A stretch of DNA of 64,000 nucleotides from Streptomyces sp. CBMA152 (GTDB taxonomy: Bacteria > Actinomycetota > Actinomycetes > Streptomycetales > Streptomycetaceae), in NCBI RefSeq assembly GCF_014596475.1, contig NZ_MECJ01000039.1:1-64000 (forward strand), in the 5' to 3' direction. The notes below the pieces were generated by a model that had not been told where the DNA came from, did not search any database, and saw only the letters and a list, made by a program, of their open reading frames with translations. A program made the translations under genes and the position numbers. Below, piece after piece: positions 35,750 to 44,856 of this stretch. How positions within the stretch are numbered: position 1 is the stretch's first letter; the number at the start of each line of letters is the position of its first letter.

Positions 35750-37033
35750 TCACGCCGACGCCTTCTCCCCCCGCCACTCCCCATCCCGCTGCGCCCACCG
35801 CACCGCCGGGCGTACGGCGAGGCCCGCTGCTGCGAAGAGTGCGGCCAGGAACGCCCAGCCTGCGAAGCCGTGGCCTACCGCCGTCACCGTTACCAGCGCC
35901 GGGCCCGCCATCATCGCTGCTGCCGCGCCCGAGCTGAAGACGCCCTGGTAGACGCCGTGGGCGCGGGAGTCGGCGAGTTCGTAGCCGAGGGTCCAGCCGC
36001 CTGCCGAGGACAGGACCTCGCCGAACACCTGGATCACCGAGCCCGCCGCGAGCACGGCCACCGCCCAGATCGGGGAGAGCCCGGCGGAGAGGGCGAAGAC
36101 CACGCACGCCGCGCCGAGCAGCAGACCCGCTCGGCTCATCGCCCGCACCGATGCCGCCACGTCCTTGACGCCCCGGGTCGCGCGTACCTGGAGCAGGGCC
36201 ACCAGTACACAGTTGACGATCATCACCATCGCGACCGTCCAGCGCGGGGCGTCGGTGTTCTGGGCGATCCACAGCGGCATGCCGACCTCAAGGAGGCTGA
36301 ACTGGAGCATCGTCACGGCGTTGAGCATGGTCACCGTCAGGTACGGCAGGTCGCGGACCGCGCGCCAGCGGCTCTCGGCCGGGGTGTCGGTCTTGCCGTC
36401 CGCCCCGCGCGCGGCCGTGGCGGCCTCGTTGAGCGGCAGCGAACGGACGAGAAGGGCGGGGATCGCGAAGGTCGCCGCGTCGAAGAGGATCAGGGCGACA
36501 TAGGCGCCCCGGGTGTCGAGCTGGAGCGCGACCGCGCCGATCCCGCCGCCCAGGCCCATGGACGCGTTGGTGACCATCCGCAGATAGCCGCGCGCCTCGA
36601 CGCGGGTCGCGGCGGGCAGTACGTCCGCGAAGAGCGCGCCCTTGACGCCCCAGCCCGCCTGGTTGAGCGCGCCGAAGCAGACGGCCGCCAGCAGGAAGCC
36701 CGCGTACCCATGGACCAGGGAGTATCCGGCCATCGCCACTCCGCAGCCCAGCCACAGCACCGCGATCACCCGGCGGCTGCCCCAGCGGTCCGAGGCGCGC
36801 CCGGCCGGGATGCCGGCGGCGACGCCGAACAGTCCGGCGATGGTGAGGCCGAAGCCGACCTGGGTCGCGCCGATGCCGCAGATGCGGGTGAAGTAGAGCA
36901 CGCTGACCGGGAAAAAGAGGCCGTTGCCGAAGGAGTTGAGGGCGGTCATCACGGCGAGGCGGCGCAGCACCGGCTCGGTGGGGAGGACGGCGGATCTGGC
37001 CGAGCGGGGGCGGGTCTGGGTGGTGGCGGTCAT
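35750..37033 (-). CDS. MFS transporter (drug/metabolite efflux type)
   Basis: A 427-aa major facilitator protein with about 12 membrane helices: NSFGNGLFFPVSVLYFTRI, VGFGLTIAGLFGVAAGIP, then GRASDRWGSRRVIAVLW (the loop 2-3 signature GxxxDRxGRR). A central hydrophilic loop (~190-215) precedes the second half. The product is likely an efflux pump controlled by the divergent ArsR-family gene. The ATG at 37033 gives a typical N-terminus; the frame upstream is antisense to that regulator. A tail-to-tail repeat lies downstream. Confidence 0.88.
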   Translation of the reverse strand: MTATTQTRPRSARSAVLPTEPVLRRLAVMTALNSFGNGLFFPVSVLYFTRICGIGATQVGFGLTIAGLFGVAAGIPAGRASDRWGSRRVIAVLWLGCGVAMAGYSLVHGYAGFLLAAVCFGALNQAGWGVKGALFADVLPAATRVEARGYLRMVTNASMGLGGGIGAVALQLDTRGAYVALILFDAATFAIPALLVRSLPLNEAATAARGADGKTDTPAESRWRAVRDLPYLTVTMLNAVTMLQFSLLEVGMPLWIAQNTDAPRWTVAMVMIVNCVLVALLQVRATRGVKDVAASVRAMSRAGLLLGAACVVFALSAGLSPIWAVAVLAAGSVIQVFGEVLSSAGGWTLGYELADSRAHGVYQGVFSSGAAAAMMAGPALVTVTAVGHGFAGWAFLAALFAAAGLAVRPAVRWAQRDGEWRGEKASA

Positions 37034-37073
37034 ACGTCCACTCAACCCGTGGTGTACACGCCAGGGGCAGTCA

Positions 37074-37090
37074 TTTAGTGTCCGGCTAAA
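37074..37090. promoter_or_regulatory. Candidate operator between MFS and ArsR genes
   Basis: A TTTAG-N7-CTAAA dyad (37074-37090) lies in the 84-bp divergent spacer, 41 nt from the MFS start and 28 nt from the ArsR-family start. It is AT-rich against a GC-rich background, which is typical of promoters and of ArsR/winged-helix operators. The assignment is by position and symmetry only. Confidence 0.5.
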
Positions 37091-37117
37091 AGCATGGGAC
37101 GCGGGGGGCGGCCGGAA

Positions 37118-38101
37118 ATGATCGAGTTCAGGTTCGGGGTCGGTGATCTGGCCAGTACGTCGTTCGCGTACTCGCCCTTCCAGGAGACGGTCTACTCGCT
37201 GTGGGGCTGGTGGGACGTCTCCCGGTTTCCGCATCAGCGGCCGTGGCTGCGTCGGCTGAGGCCGTTGTACGAGCGTCAGGACACCGAGCTGTTCGCCGCG
37301 CTCATCGCCCCGCACGGCTTCATCCCGGACTTCCTCACGCCCCGGCCGGAGCGCGTACGGCCCTCGTTCGCCGAGCAGTTGGCGCAGTTGCGAGCCACGC
37401 CGCTGGAAGTCATCGAGCCCGACTTCCGTCGTACGTTCGGTCCCGACGCGGATCTTCCGCCGGTCATCCGCGAAGGCCTTGCCGACCCGGCCGCTCTCCT
37501 GGAGCGGATCGCCTCCGCCTTCGACCGGTACTGGCACGAATGCCTCGCCCCCGACTGGTGGCCCAGGGCCAGGGCGGTCCTGGAGGCCGATCTCGCGCAT
37601 CAGTCACGGGTGCTCGCCGAGCAGGGTGCGGTGGGGCTCTTCCCTGACCTCGACAAGCGGCTGACCTGGCGCTCCGGTGTGCTGCGGCTCCGGCATCCGA
37701 TCCCGGACAAGTGGCCCGCGGCCGACATCCAGGTGGCCGGACGCGGCATGGTGCTGATCCCGACGACGTTCGCGCGCGGCGCCATGACCACCGTCGACGC
37801 CACCCTGCCGCCGGTGCTCAACTACCCGGCGCACGGCCGGGGAACGCTCTCCGAGATGCCGCCGCCGGTCAGCGACCGCGCCCTGGTCCGCCTCCTCGGC
37901 CCGGCCCGGGCCCGCCTGCTGACCCTGCTCGCCGAACCGGCCACCACCACGGAACTCGCCCGGCGCCTCGACGTCACCCCGGGCGCGGTCAGCCAGCACC
38001 TGTCCGTCCTGTACGACGCGGGCCTGCTGCACCGGGCCCGACGCGGCCGGGGCGTGGAGTACGCGCGCACGGCGCTGGGGGAGGAACTGGTCAGAGGGTG
38101 A
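37118..38101 (+). CDS. ArsR family winged-helix regulator with N-terminal DUF5937-like domain
   Basis: A 327-aa protein. The large N-terminal region (IEFRFGVGDLASTSFAYSPF, with conserved aromatic pairs such as VYSLWGWWD) resembles the domain often fused to Streptomyces ArsR proteins. The C-terminal ~75 residues are a winged helix: LLTLLAEPATTTELARRLDV, then TPGAVSQHLSVLYDAGLLHR and a RGRGVEYARTALG wing. No metal-binding cysteine pair is present, so it senses something other than metals. The ATG at 37118 is preferred; ATG 37094 is the alternative. It probably represses the divergent MFS pump. Confidence 0.85.
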   Translation: MIEFRFGVGDLASTSFAYSPFQETVYSLWGWWDVSRFPHQRPWLRRLRPLYERQDTELFAALIAPHGFIPDFLTPRPERVRPSFAEQLAQLRATPLEVIEPDFRRTFGPDADLPPVIREGLADPAALLERIASAFDRYWHECLAPDWWPRARAVLEADLAHQSRVLAEQGAVGLFPDLDKRLTWRSGVLRLRHPIPDKWPAADIQVAGRGMVLIPTTFARGAMTTVDATLPPVLNYPAHGRGTLSEMPPPVSDRALVRLLGPARARLLTLLAEPATTTELARRLDVTPGAVSQHLSVLYDAGLLHRARRGRGVEYARTALGEELVRG

Positions 38102-38161
38102 GCCGGTGGTTCGGCCGGTCCAGCGCTGCCCCAGCCGGGCCCCGCGCCCGCAGCCGCCTGC

Positions 38162-38917
38162 TCAGGCGCTCAGCACCTGCGCCCGCCCCGCCCGCACCCG
38201 CGCCTCGTCGTACCGTACGAGCAGCAGCCGGGCCAACTCCGGTGCCGCGCCCAGGACTTCGGCCAGGACGTCCGCGTCCTCGGCGCCCCGGGCGATGCGG
38301 TCCGGCAGGAAGCCGGGGGCGATGACGTACGGGGCGACGGCGACCTGTCGTACACCCTGCGCCCGGAGTTCCCGTACGGCGTCCTCCGTACGGGGTAGAG
38401 CAGCGGAGGCGAACGCAGGTCGCACGGCGCACCAACCGGTGTGCCGCAGCTCCCGCGCGATTTCAGCGATCACTGCGATCGCCTCCGGGTCCGTGGAGCC
38501 CGCCGAGGCCAGGACGAGCCCGGTCGAGCGTTTGTCGGCGGGGGCGAGCCCCGCCCGGTGGAAGGCCTCGTCCAGCCGCCGCTCCAGGGTGGCGAGCAGC
38601 AGCGGCGAGGGGCCGAGGACATCGGCGAGCGCGATGTCCAGGCGCGCCGGTGCCTGGGCGAGCACGGCCGGGATGTCGGCCTTGGCGTGGAAGGCGCGGG
38701 TCAGCAGCAGCGGCAGCGCCACCACGTCCCGTACTCCTTCGAAGGCCAGCCGTTCCAAGACTTGGGGAACGGCGGGTGCGTTGAAGTCCAGGAAGCCGGT
38801 CTCCACGCGCAGCCCGGGGCGCAGCGACCGCACCCGCCGTACCAGGGCGTGCACGGTCGCCGCGTGCCGCGGATCGCGGCTGCCGTGGGCGACGAGGAGG
38901 AGGACCGGGGCGGACAT
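38162..38917 (-). CDS. Sirohydrochlorin chelatase (SirB/CbiX family)
   Basis: A 251-aa protein with two CbiX-type repeats. The first starts VLLLVAHGSRDPRHAATVH with the metal-binding His near residue 11 and a second in FHAKADIP near 75. The second repeat runs from ~130 (STGLVLASAGSTDPEA to VAVAPYVIAPGFLPDRI). The family inserts Fe (or Co) into sirohydrochlorin, giving siroheme, the cofactor of the sulfite reductase at the head of this cluster. It starts 5 nt after the permease stop codon and is the last gene of the sulfur locus. Confidence 0.88.
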   Translation of the reverse strand: MSAPVLLLVAHGSRDPRHAATVHALVRRVRSLRPGLRVETGFLDFNAPAVPQVLERLAFEGVRDVVALPLLLTRAFHAKADIPAVLAQAPARLDIALADVLGPSPLLLATLERRLDEAFHRAGLAPADKRSTGLVLASAGSTDPEAIAVIAEIARELRHTGWCAVRPAFASAALPRTEDAVRELRAQGVRQVAVAPYVIAPGFLPDRIARGAEDADVLAEVLGAAPELARLLLVRYDEARVRAGRAQVLSA

Positions 38918-38922
38918 CGGGA

Positions 38923-39849
38923 TCAGCCCTTCACCAGCAGTCCGCGGCTGCGCAGCACATAGCGCTCCAGTGGGCTGAAGATCAGCAGGTCGATGGCGAT
39001 GCCGATGATCAGGATGAGGAAGATGGCGAGGAAGACGCCCGGCATGTCGGAGTTGTTGCGGCCGTTCTCCAGCAACTGGCCGAGTCCCAGGCCGAGATCG
39101 GGGGAGGAGGCGATGATCTCGGCGGCCATCAGCGAGCGCCAGGAGAACGCCCAGCCCTGCTTCAGACCCGCCAGATAGCCGGGCAGGGCGGCGGGCATCA
39201 CGATGTGCCAGGTGCCGCGCAGGCCGGTGGCGCCGAGCGTGCGGCCCGCGCGCAGGAAGAGCGGCGGGACCTGGTCGACCCCGGAGACCAGGCCGTTGGC
39301 GATCGACGGCACCGCGCCGAGCAGGATCACCGCGTACATCATCGAGTTGTTCAGACCCAGCCAGATCACCGACGGGGGCACCCACGCCACCGACGGCAGC
39401 GACTGGAGTCCGGACAGGATCGGGCCGATCGCCGCGCGGATGAACTTCACCCGGGCCACGATCAGACCCAGCGGGGTGCCGATCGCCAGCGCGAGCAGGA
39501 AGCCCAGCAGACCGCGCGAGACGCTGGTCCACACGATGTCGAACAGGGTGCCCTGGAGCCACAGGTCCTTCAGGCCCGACAAGACCGAGGACGGCGAGGG
39601 CAGCTTGGTGTCGTCGGCGACCTTCGCCCACACCAGACCCTGCCAGACCACCAGGACCAGCGCGATCGCGGTCAGCGGCGGCAGCACCTTCTTGAGCAGC
39701 ACCTCGCGTACGGGCGTGCGGTGGGACTGCACGGCGTCCAGGGCGTCGAGGCCCGCCTCCAGACCCGCGAGGTCGTCGCGGGTCCCGGTGTTCTTGGCGC
39801 GGTGCCCGTCGGGGGATTCTTCGACCGTGCCGGTCTCAGTGCTGGCCAT
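38923..39849 (-). CDS. ABC transporter permease, SsuC/TauC type
   Basis: A 308-aa membrane protein. A ~50-residue hydrophilic N-terminus is followed by about six helices, including PLTAIALVLVVWQGLVW, LLGFLLALAIGTPLGLIVA, and the cytoplasmic coupling loop GATGLRGTWHIVMPAALPG with the EAA-like motif. It forms the membrane channel with the ATPase encoded upstream, whose coding end it overlaps by 14 nt. The ATG at 39849 has GGGGAGA about 9 nt upstream. The family imports sulfonates, taurine or nitrate, and the sulfur context favours organosulfonates. Confidence 0.88.
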   Translation of the reverse strand: MASTETGTVEESPDGHRAKNTGTRDDLAGLEAGLDALDAVQSHRTPVREVLLKKVLPPLTAIALVLVVWQGLVWAKVADDTKLPSPSSVLSGLKDLWLQGTLFDIVWTSVSRGLLGFLLALAIGTPLGLIVARVKFIRAAIGPILSGLQSLPSVAWVPPSVIWLGLNNSMMYAVILLGAVPSIANGLVSGVDQVPPLFLRAGRTLGATGLRGTWHIVMPAALPGYLAGLKQGWAFSWRSLMAAEIIASSPDLGLGLGQLLENGRNNSDMPGVFLAIFLILIIGIAIDLLIFSPLERYVLRSRGLLVKG

Positions 39850-40624
39850 GTCGGCGGATCTCCCCACGCAGTTGTTCGGTGATCTCTACGGAGAGCTCCG
39901 CGACGGCGGAGTCCTCGATGCGGCGCGGCTGCGGAATGTCCACGGTCCACTGGTGGGCCACCCGGCCGGGCCGGGACGACAGGAGCACCACGCGCTGGGC
40001 GAGGCGGACGGCCTCGCGCACGTTGTGCGTGACGAAGAGGACCGACAGGTTCGTCTCGCGCCAGATGCGGGTCAGCTCGTCGTGCAGCACGTCCCGGGTG
40101 ATCGCGTCGAGCGCCGCGAACGGCTCGTCCATCAGGAGGAGTTGGCTGTCCTGGGCGATCGCGCGGGCCATCGCGACCCGCTGGCGCATACCGCCGGACA
40201 GCTCGTGCACCCGCTTGCCGTACGCGCCGTTCAGCCGCACCAGTTCGAGCAGCTCCTCGGCGCGGGTGCGCCGCTCCGTCTTGGCGACGCCCCGCAGGCG
40301 CAGCGCCAGCTCGATGTTCTTGCCCGCGGTCAGCCAGGGGAACAGCGCGTGCTCCTGGAACATCAGGGCGGGCCGGCCGCCCGGCGTCTCGATCGACCCG
40401 GAGGTCGGCCTGTCGAGCCCGGCGACCAGGTTGAGCAGCGTCGACTTGCCGCACCCGGAGGCCCCCAGGAGGGTGACGAACTCGCCCGGCGCCACATCGA
40501 GCGTGATGTCGTCGAGCACGAGCTGCGGGCCGGCCGGTCCGGAGAAGGACTTCGATACGTGCCCGATCCGGGCCGCGTACTCCACCGTCTCGCGGTCCTC
40601 GGCCTTGGCGAGGGCAGTGGCCAT
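39836..40624 (-). CDS. ABC transporter ATP-binding protein, SsuB/TauB type
   Basis: A 262-aa ABC ATPase. Walker A is LLGASGCGKSTLLN, the Q-loop MFQEHALFPWLT, the signature HELSGGMRQRVAMARA, Walker B LLLMDEPFAALDA and the H-loop FVTHNVREAVRL. The GASGCGKST and FQEHALFPW combination is typical of nitrate/sulfonate/taurine importers. A textbook AGGAGG lies 8 nt before ATG 40624; the GTG at 40633 would sit on top of that site and is rejected. It lies 36 nt downstream of the solute-binding protein gene. Confidence 0.9.
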   Translation of the reverse strand: MATALAKAEDRETVEYAARIGHVSKSFSGPAGPQLVLDDITLDVAPGEFVTLLGASGCGKSTLLNLVAGLDRPTSGSIETPGGRPALMFQEHALFPWLTAGKNIELALRLRGVAKTERRTRAEELLELVRLNGAYGKRVHELSGGMRQRVAMARAIAQDSQLLLMDEPFAALDAITRDVLHDELTRIWRETNLSVLFVTHNVREAVRLAQRVVLLSSRPGRVAHQWTVDIPQPRRIEDSAVAELSVEITEQLRGEIRRHGQH

Positions 40625-40660
40625 GGTCGTCACCTCCTGGGAACTGGTGCGGGTGCGGGC

Positions 40661-41776
40661 TTACTTGGGGCCGAAACCGGCGTCGGCGACCTCGGGTCGG
40701 CCCAGGGCCTTGAGGACCTTGTTGAGCGGGGCCAGGTCGTAGATGCCGTCCAGGTCGGGCTTCTTGAGCAGACCGGCCTTGACCGCGTGGTCGGCCTCGA
40801 TGCCGAGGGTGGCGGCCAGTGGGTCGTCGAGGGTCTTGATGGACTTCCATGCCGGGTCGAGGACGTTGGCCGGGAGCGCCTTGCCGCTGAGCGACTTCAG
40901 GGCGGCGTTGGCGGAGGCCTTGGCCTTGTCCGGGTTGGCCGTGATCCACTCGTTGGTCTTCACCGAGCCGCGCAGCACCGCCTCGACGACGTCCGGGTGG
41001 GCCTTGAGGAACTTCTGCGACACGATGACGTTCGTGATCACGAACTCCTTGTCGGCCCACAGGTCCGCCTCGTCGAGCAGCACCTTGGCGCCCTGCGAGA
41101 CCAGCTTGGACGCGGTCGGCTCCGGCACCCAGGCGCCGTCGATGGAGCCGGACTTGTAGGCGTCCGGGGTGATCTTGTTGTCCGTGCGGACGACGGAGAC
41201 GTCACCCTTGCCGCTCTGTGCGTCGACCTTCCAGCCCTTGGTCGCGATCCAGTTGAGGAGGGCCACGTCCTGTGTGTTGCCGAGCTGCGGGGTGGCGATC
41301 TTCTTGCCCTTGACGTCGTCCAGGGACTTGATCTTGTCCGGGTTCACCACGAGCTTCACGCCGCCCGAGGCGGAGCCGGCGATGATGCGCAGGTTCTGGC
41401 CCTTGGACTTGGTGTAGCCGTTGATCGAGGGGGAGGGGCCGATCCAGCCGATGTCGATCGCCCCGGCGTTCAGCGCCTCGATCTCCGAGGGGCCCGCGTT
41501 GAAGGTGGAGGTCTTCAGCTGGGTGCCGCCCAGCTCCTTCTGGAACAGGCCCTCCTGGACGCCGACGAGGGCGGTGGCGTGCGTGATGTTCGGGAAGTAG
41601 CCGATCTTCACGCTGTCCGCCGAGAGCTTCTTGCCGTCGGCGACGGAACCGGCGTTCTGGCTGTCGGACTTCTTCTCGGAGCCGTAGCTGCACGCGGAGA
41701 GCGCGCCGAGGAGCACGGGGAGAGCGGCGGCGGCGACGAGGCCGCGGCGTAGGAGCTGAGAGCGGATGGCAGGCAC
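40661..41776 (-). CDS. ABC transporter solute-binding lipoprotein, SsuA/NMT1 type
   Basis: A 371-aa exported lipoprotein. The signal peptide (SQLLRRGLVAAAALPVLLGA) ends in the lipobox LSAC, with the lipid cysteine near residue 29. The mature part is a type II periplasmic-binding protein of the aliphatic sulfonate/nitrate class (VKIGYFPNITHATALVG, FNAGPSEIEALNAGAIDIG, GKKIATPQLGNTQDVAL). The GTG at 41776 has GAGGAA about 8 nt upstream. It is separated from cysN by 237 bp, so it may be co-transcribed with the cys genes or have its own promoter. The substrate is inferred, not shown. Confidence 0.88.
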   Translation of the reverse strand: MPAIRSQLLRRGLVAAAALPVLLGALSACSYGSEKKSDSQNAGSVADGKKLSADSVKIGYFPNITHATALVGVQEGLFQKELGGTQLKTSTFNAGPSEIEALNAGAIDIGWIGPSPSINGYTKSKGQNLRIIAGSASGGVKLVVNPDKIKSLDDVKGKKIATPQLGNTQDVALLNWIATKGWKVDAQSGKGDVSVVRTDNKITPDAYKSGSIDGAWVPEPTASKLVSQGAKVLLDEADLWADKEFVITNVIVSQKFLKAHPDVVEAVLRGSVKTNEWITANPDKAKASANAALKSLSGKALPANVLDPAWKSIKTLDDPLAATLGIEADHAVKAGLLKKPDLDGIYDLAPLNKVLKALGRPEVADAGFGPK

Positions 41777-42013
41777 GGGAGGTGTTCCTCTCGTTGGCCC
41801 GGCGGTCAACTAACCCTGGGGACAAGGGTATTGGCCGGGAGGTCGGCAGGTCTTCGTCTTCGTCTGGAACGGCGGTGCGGGTGGAGCCGCTGGGCGCGCG
41901 AGCGGTGCGCGTACGTCATCACGCACATCGCCCGACGCCGCCCTGTCCGCTGCCGAGGGCGCCGCTACCGACGCGGCCGCCCTCCTTGGCGAACGTGGCG
42001 TATACGTCGGTCA

Positions 42014-43351
42014 TCAGAAGTCCCACCCGTCCTCGTCCACCGCGACCGTGGCCTTGGCCGTCGCGAAGGACTCGCCCGCCATGCCGGCCGTCAGCGTGGT
42101 GCCGTCCGCCGGGTCGATCAGCAGGAAGGAGCCGGTGCGGCGCGAGTCGGCGTACGCGTCGAGCGCCACCGGCTCGGCGGTGCGGATGCGTACCCGGCCG
42201 ATGTCGTTGGCGACGAGCAGACCGGGCTCGGGGTGCTGGGAGAGGTCGTCCAGGGTGAGCCGGGACGGGATCTCCTTGACGATCGCCTTGACCGTACGGG
42301 TGGTGTGCTTGAGCAGTACGCGCTGGCCCACCGTGAGCGGCTGGTCCGCCACATGGCAGACGGTCGCCTCCACGTCCTGGCTGGTCGCGGGCGCGTCCCC
42401 GCTCGGCACGATCAGATCGCCGCGCGAGATGTCGACGTCGTCCGCGAGCAGCAGCGTCACCGACTGCGGGGTCCAGGCGACGTCCACGGACTCGCCGAGC
42501 AGATCGATCCCGGAGACCGTGGTCGTACGGCCCGAGGGCAGTACGGTCACGGACTCGCCCACGCGGAACGTACCGGCCGCGATCTGGCCCGCGTAACCGC
42601 GGTAGTCGGGGTGCTCGGCGGTCTGCGGGCGGATCACGTACTGCACGGGCAGCCGGGCGTGGCAGCCGGTGAGGTCATGGCTGACCGGGACCGTCTCCAG
42701 GTGCTCCAGGACGGTGGGGCCGCCGTACCAGTCCATGTGGGCGGACGGCTCCACCACGTTGTCACCGGCGAGCGCGGAGATCGGGATCGCGGTGATCTCC
42801 GGGACGCCCAGCTCGCCCGCGTACGCGGTGAACTCCTCGGCGATCGACGCGAAGACCTTCTCCTCGTAGTCGACCAGGTCCATCTTGTTGACCGCGAGCA
42901 CCACGTGCGGGACGCGGAGCAGGGCGGCGACCGCGGCGTGGCGGCGGGTCTGCTCGACGACGCCGTTGCGGGCGTCGACCAGGACCAGGGCGAGGTCGGC
43001 GGTGGAGGCGCCGGTCACCATGTTCCGGGTGTACTGCACATGCCCGGGGGTGTCGGCCAGGATGAACCGGCGCCGGGGCGTGGCGAAGTAGCGGTAGGCC
43101 ACATCGATGGTGATGCCCTGCTCGCGCTCGGCCCGCAGGCCGTCGGTGAGCAGCGCCAGGTCGGGGGCGTCCTGGCCGCGCTTGGCGGAGGCGGCCTCGA
43201 CGGCCTCCAACTGGTCGGTGAGGACCGACTTGGAGTCGTGCAGGAGCCGGCCCACCAGGGTGGACTTTCCGTCGTCGACGGACCCGGCGGTCGCGAAGCG
43301 CAGCAGGGTGGTGGCCGACACGTCGGCCAACTGCTCGGTGGTGCTGGTCAT
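42014..43351 (-). CDS. cysN: Sulfate adenylyltransferase subunit 1 (GTPase)
   Basis: A 445-aa translation-factor-like GTPase. G1 GSVDDGKST lies at residues 23-31, G3 DTPGH near 100 and G4 NKMD near 155, followed by two beta-barrel domains. With CysD it couples GTP hydrolysis to formation of adenosine 5'-phosphosulfate from sulfate and ATP. No fused APS kinase domain is present, consistent with the separate cysC. Its start codon immediately abuts the cysD stop codon (no spacer). Confidence 0.95.
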   Translation of the reverse strand: MTSTTEQLADVSATTLLRFATAGSVDDGKSTLVGRLLHDSKSVLTDQLEAVEAASAKRGQDAPDLALLTDGLRAEREQGITIDVAYRYFATPRRRFILADTPGHVQYTRNMVTGASTADLALVLVDARNGVVEQTRRHAAVAALLRVPHVVLAVNKMDLVDYEEKVFASIAEEFTAYAGELGVPEITAIPISALAGDNVVEPSAHMDWYGGPTVLEHLETVPVSHDLTGCHARLPVQYVIRPQTAEHPDYRGYAGQIAAGTFRVGESVTVLPSGRTTTVSGIDLLGESVDVAWTPQSVTLLLADDVDISRGDLIVPSGDAPATSQDVEATVCHVADQPLTVGQRVLLKHTTRTVKAIVKEIPSRLTLDDLSQHPEPGLLVANDIGRVRIRTAEPVALDAYADSRRTGSFLLIDPADGTTLTAGMAGESFATAKATVAVDEDGWDF

Positions 43352-44290
43352 TTAGAAGTACCCCTCGCGCTTGCGGTCTTCCATCGCGGCCTCGGACATC
43401 TTGTCGTCGGCGCGCGTCGCCCCGCGCTCGGTGAGCCGGGAGGCGGCGATCTCGGCGATCACGGCGTCCAGCGTCGTCGCGTCGGAGTCGACGGCGCCGG
43501 TGCAGGACATGTCGCCGACCGTGCGGTAGCGCACCAGGCGCTTGACGACGCTCTCGCCGGACTTGGGCCCGCCCCACTCGCCGGCGGTCAGCCACATGCC
43601 GGAGCGCTGGAACACCTCGCGCTCGTGCGCGAAGTAGATCTCGGGCAGCTCGATCTCCTCGCGGGCGATGTACTGCCACACGTCCAGCTCGGTCCAGTTG
43701 GAGAGCGGGAAGACCCGGACGTGCTCGCCCGGCGCGTGCCGGCCGTTGTACAGCTGCCACAGCTCGGGGCGCTGGCGGCGCGGGTCCCACTGGGAGAACT
43801 CGTCGCGCAGCGAGAACACCCGCTCCTTGGCGCGCGCCTTCTCCTCGTCGCGCCGCCCGCCGCCGAACACGGCGTCGAAGCGGTGCTGCTGGATGGCCTC
43901 GGTCAGCGGCACGGTCTGCAGTGGATTGCGCGTCCCGTCGGGACGTTCGCGCAGCACACCGCGGTCTATGTAGTCCTGTACGGAGGCCACATGCAGGCGC
44001 AGCCCATGTGCGGCGATCACACGGTCGCGGTACTCAAGGACCTCGGGGAAGTTGTGTCCCGTGTCCACATGCAGCAGCGTGAAGGGGATCGCCGCGGGGG
44101 CGAACGCCTTCAGCGCCAGATGCAGCATGACGATCGAGTCCTTGCCACCGGAGAAGAGGATCACCGGCCGCTCGAACTCGCCCGCCACCTCGCGGAAGAT
44201 GTGCACCGCCTCGGACTCCAGGGCGTCCAGGTGGCTGAGCGCGTACGGGCTGTCGGTGCCCTCGGTCAGGGCAGCGGCGGTCGTCGTCAT
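43352..44290 (-). CDS. cysD: Sulfate adenylyltransferase subunit 2
   Basis: A 312-aa ATP-pyrophosphatase-type enzyme carrying the PP-loop FSGGKDSIVMLHLALKAF (SGGKDS at ~47-52) and the C-terminal segment RKREGYF typical of CysD. It forms APS from sulfate and ATP with CysN. It overlaps cysC by 4 bp (ATGA) upstream and abuts cysN downstream, so stoichiometric, coupled translation is likely. Confidence 0.95.
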   Translation of the reverse strand: MTTTAAALTEGTDSPYALSHLDALESEAVHIFREVAGEFERPVILFSGGKDSIVMLHLALKAFAPAAIPFTLLHVDTGHNFPEVLEYRDRVIAAHGLRLHVASVQDYIDRGVLRERPDGTRNPLQTVPLTEAIQQHRFDAVFGGGRRDEEKARAKERVFSLRDEFSQWDPRRQRPELWQLYNGRHAPGEHVRVFPLSNWTELDVWQYIAREEIELPEIYFAHEREVFQRSGMWLTAGEWGGPKSGESVVKRLVRYRTVGDMSCTGAVDSDATTLDAVIAEIAASRLTERGATRADDKMSEAAMEDRKREGYF

Positions 44291-44856
44291 GCGAGACCCC
44301 TCTCGGTGAGCAGCGCGTGGAGCGCGGCGGCGGACTCGGGGACGCTCTGCAGGTGCGACTCGATCCGCAGGTCGGGCGACTCGGGCGCCTCATAGGGGTC
44401 GTCGACCCCGGTGAGCCCGCTGATCTCGCCGGCCGCCTGCTTGGCGTACAGACCCTTCACATCGCGTACGGAGCAGACCTCCACCGGCGTGGCGACATGC
44501 ACCTCCAGATAGGGCGTGCCCTCGCTCTGGTGACGCTTGCGCACGGCGTCGCGGCTGTCGGCGTACGGGGCGATCACCGGCACCAGCGCCTTGACGCCGT
44601 GCGAGGCCAGCACCTCGGCGACGAAGCCGATGCGCTGCACATTGGTGTGCCGGTCCTCGCGGCTGAAGCCGAGGCCCGCCGAGAGGAACTCGCGGATCTC
44701 GTCGCCGTCCAGCACCTCGACCCGGTGGCCCTCCGCACGCAGCCGGTCCGCCAGTTCGTAGGCGATGGTGGTCTTGCCCGCGCTGGGCAGCCCGGTGAGC
44801 CACACGGTGGCTCCGGTGGTGTGCCCGCTCACGTGGTTCTCCTGAGTGTTCGTCAT
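44287..44856 (-). CDS. cysC: Adenylyl-sulfate kinase
   Basis: A 189-aa kinase with P-loop GLPSAGKTTIAYELADRL near residue 22 and the APS-binding LDGDEIREFLSAGLGFSRED. It also has NVQRIGFVAEVL, APYADSRDAVRKRH and KGLYAKQAAGEISGLTGVDD, all family blocks. It phosphorylates APS to PAPS for sulfation reactions. Because CysH here appears to be an APS reductase, PAPS made by CysC is probably not an obligatory assimilation intermediate. It overlaps cysH by 4 bp. Confidence 0.94.
   Translation of the reverse strand: MTNTQENHVSGHTTGATVWLTGLPSAGKTTIAYELADRLRAEGHRVEVLDGDEIREFLSAGLGFSREDRHTNVQRIGFVAEVLASHGVKALVPVIAPYADSRDAVRKRHQSEGTPYLEVHVATPVEVCSVRDVKGLYAKQAAGEISGLTGVDDPYEAPESPDLRIESHLQSVPESAAALHALLTERGLA

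Noticed and set aside
39203..41752. An 849-codon plus-strand frame opposite the SsuABC-type genes
   Set aside because: The minus-strand genes have complete ABC motifs, a lipobox and ribosome binding sites. This frame is a mirror of them.
41777..42013. A possible HVDL-type leader peptide in front of the solute-binding protein gene
   Set aside because: I looked for the RRHVDL...C pattern here and found only Arg/His-rich frames without it.
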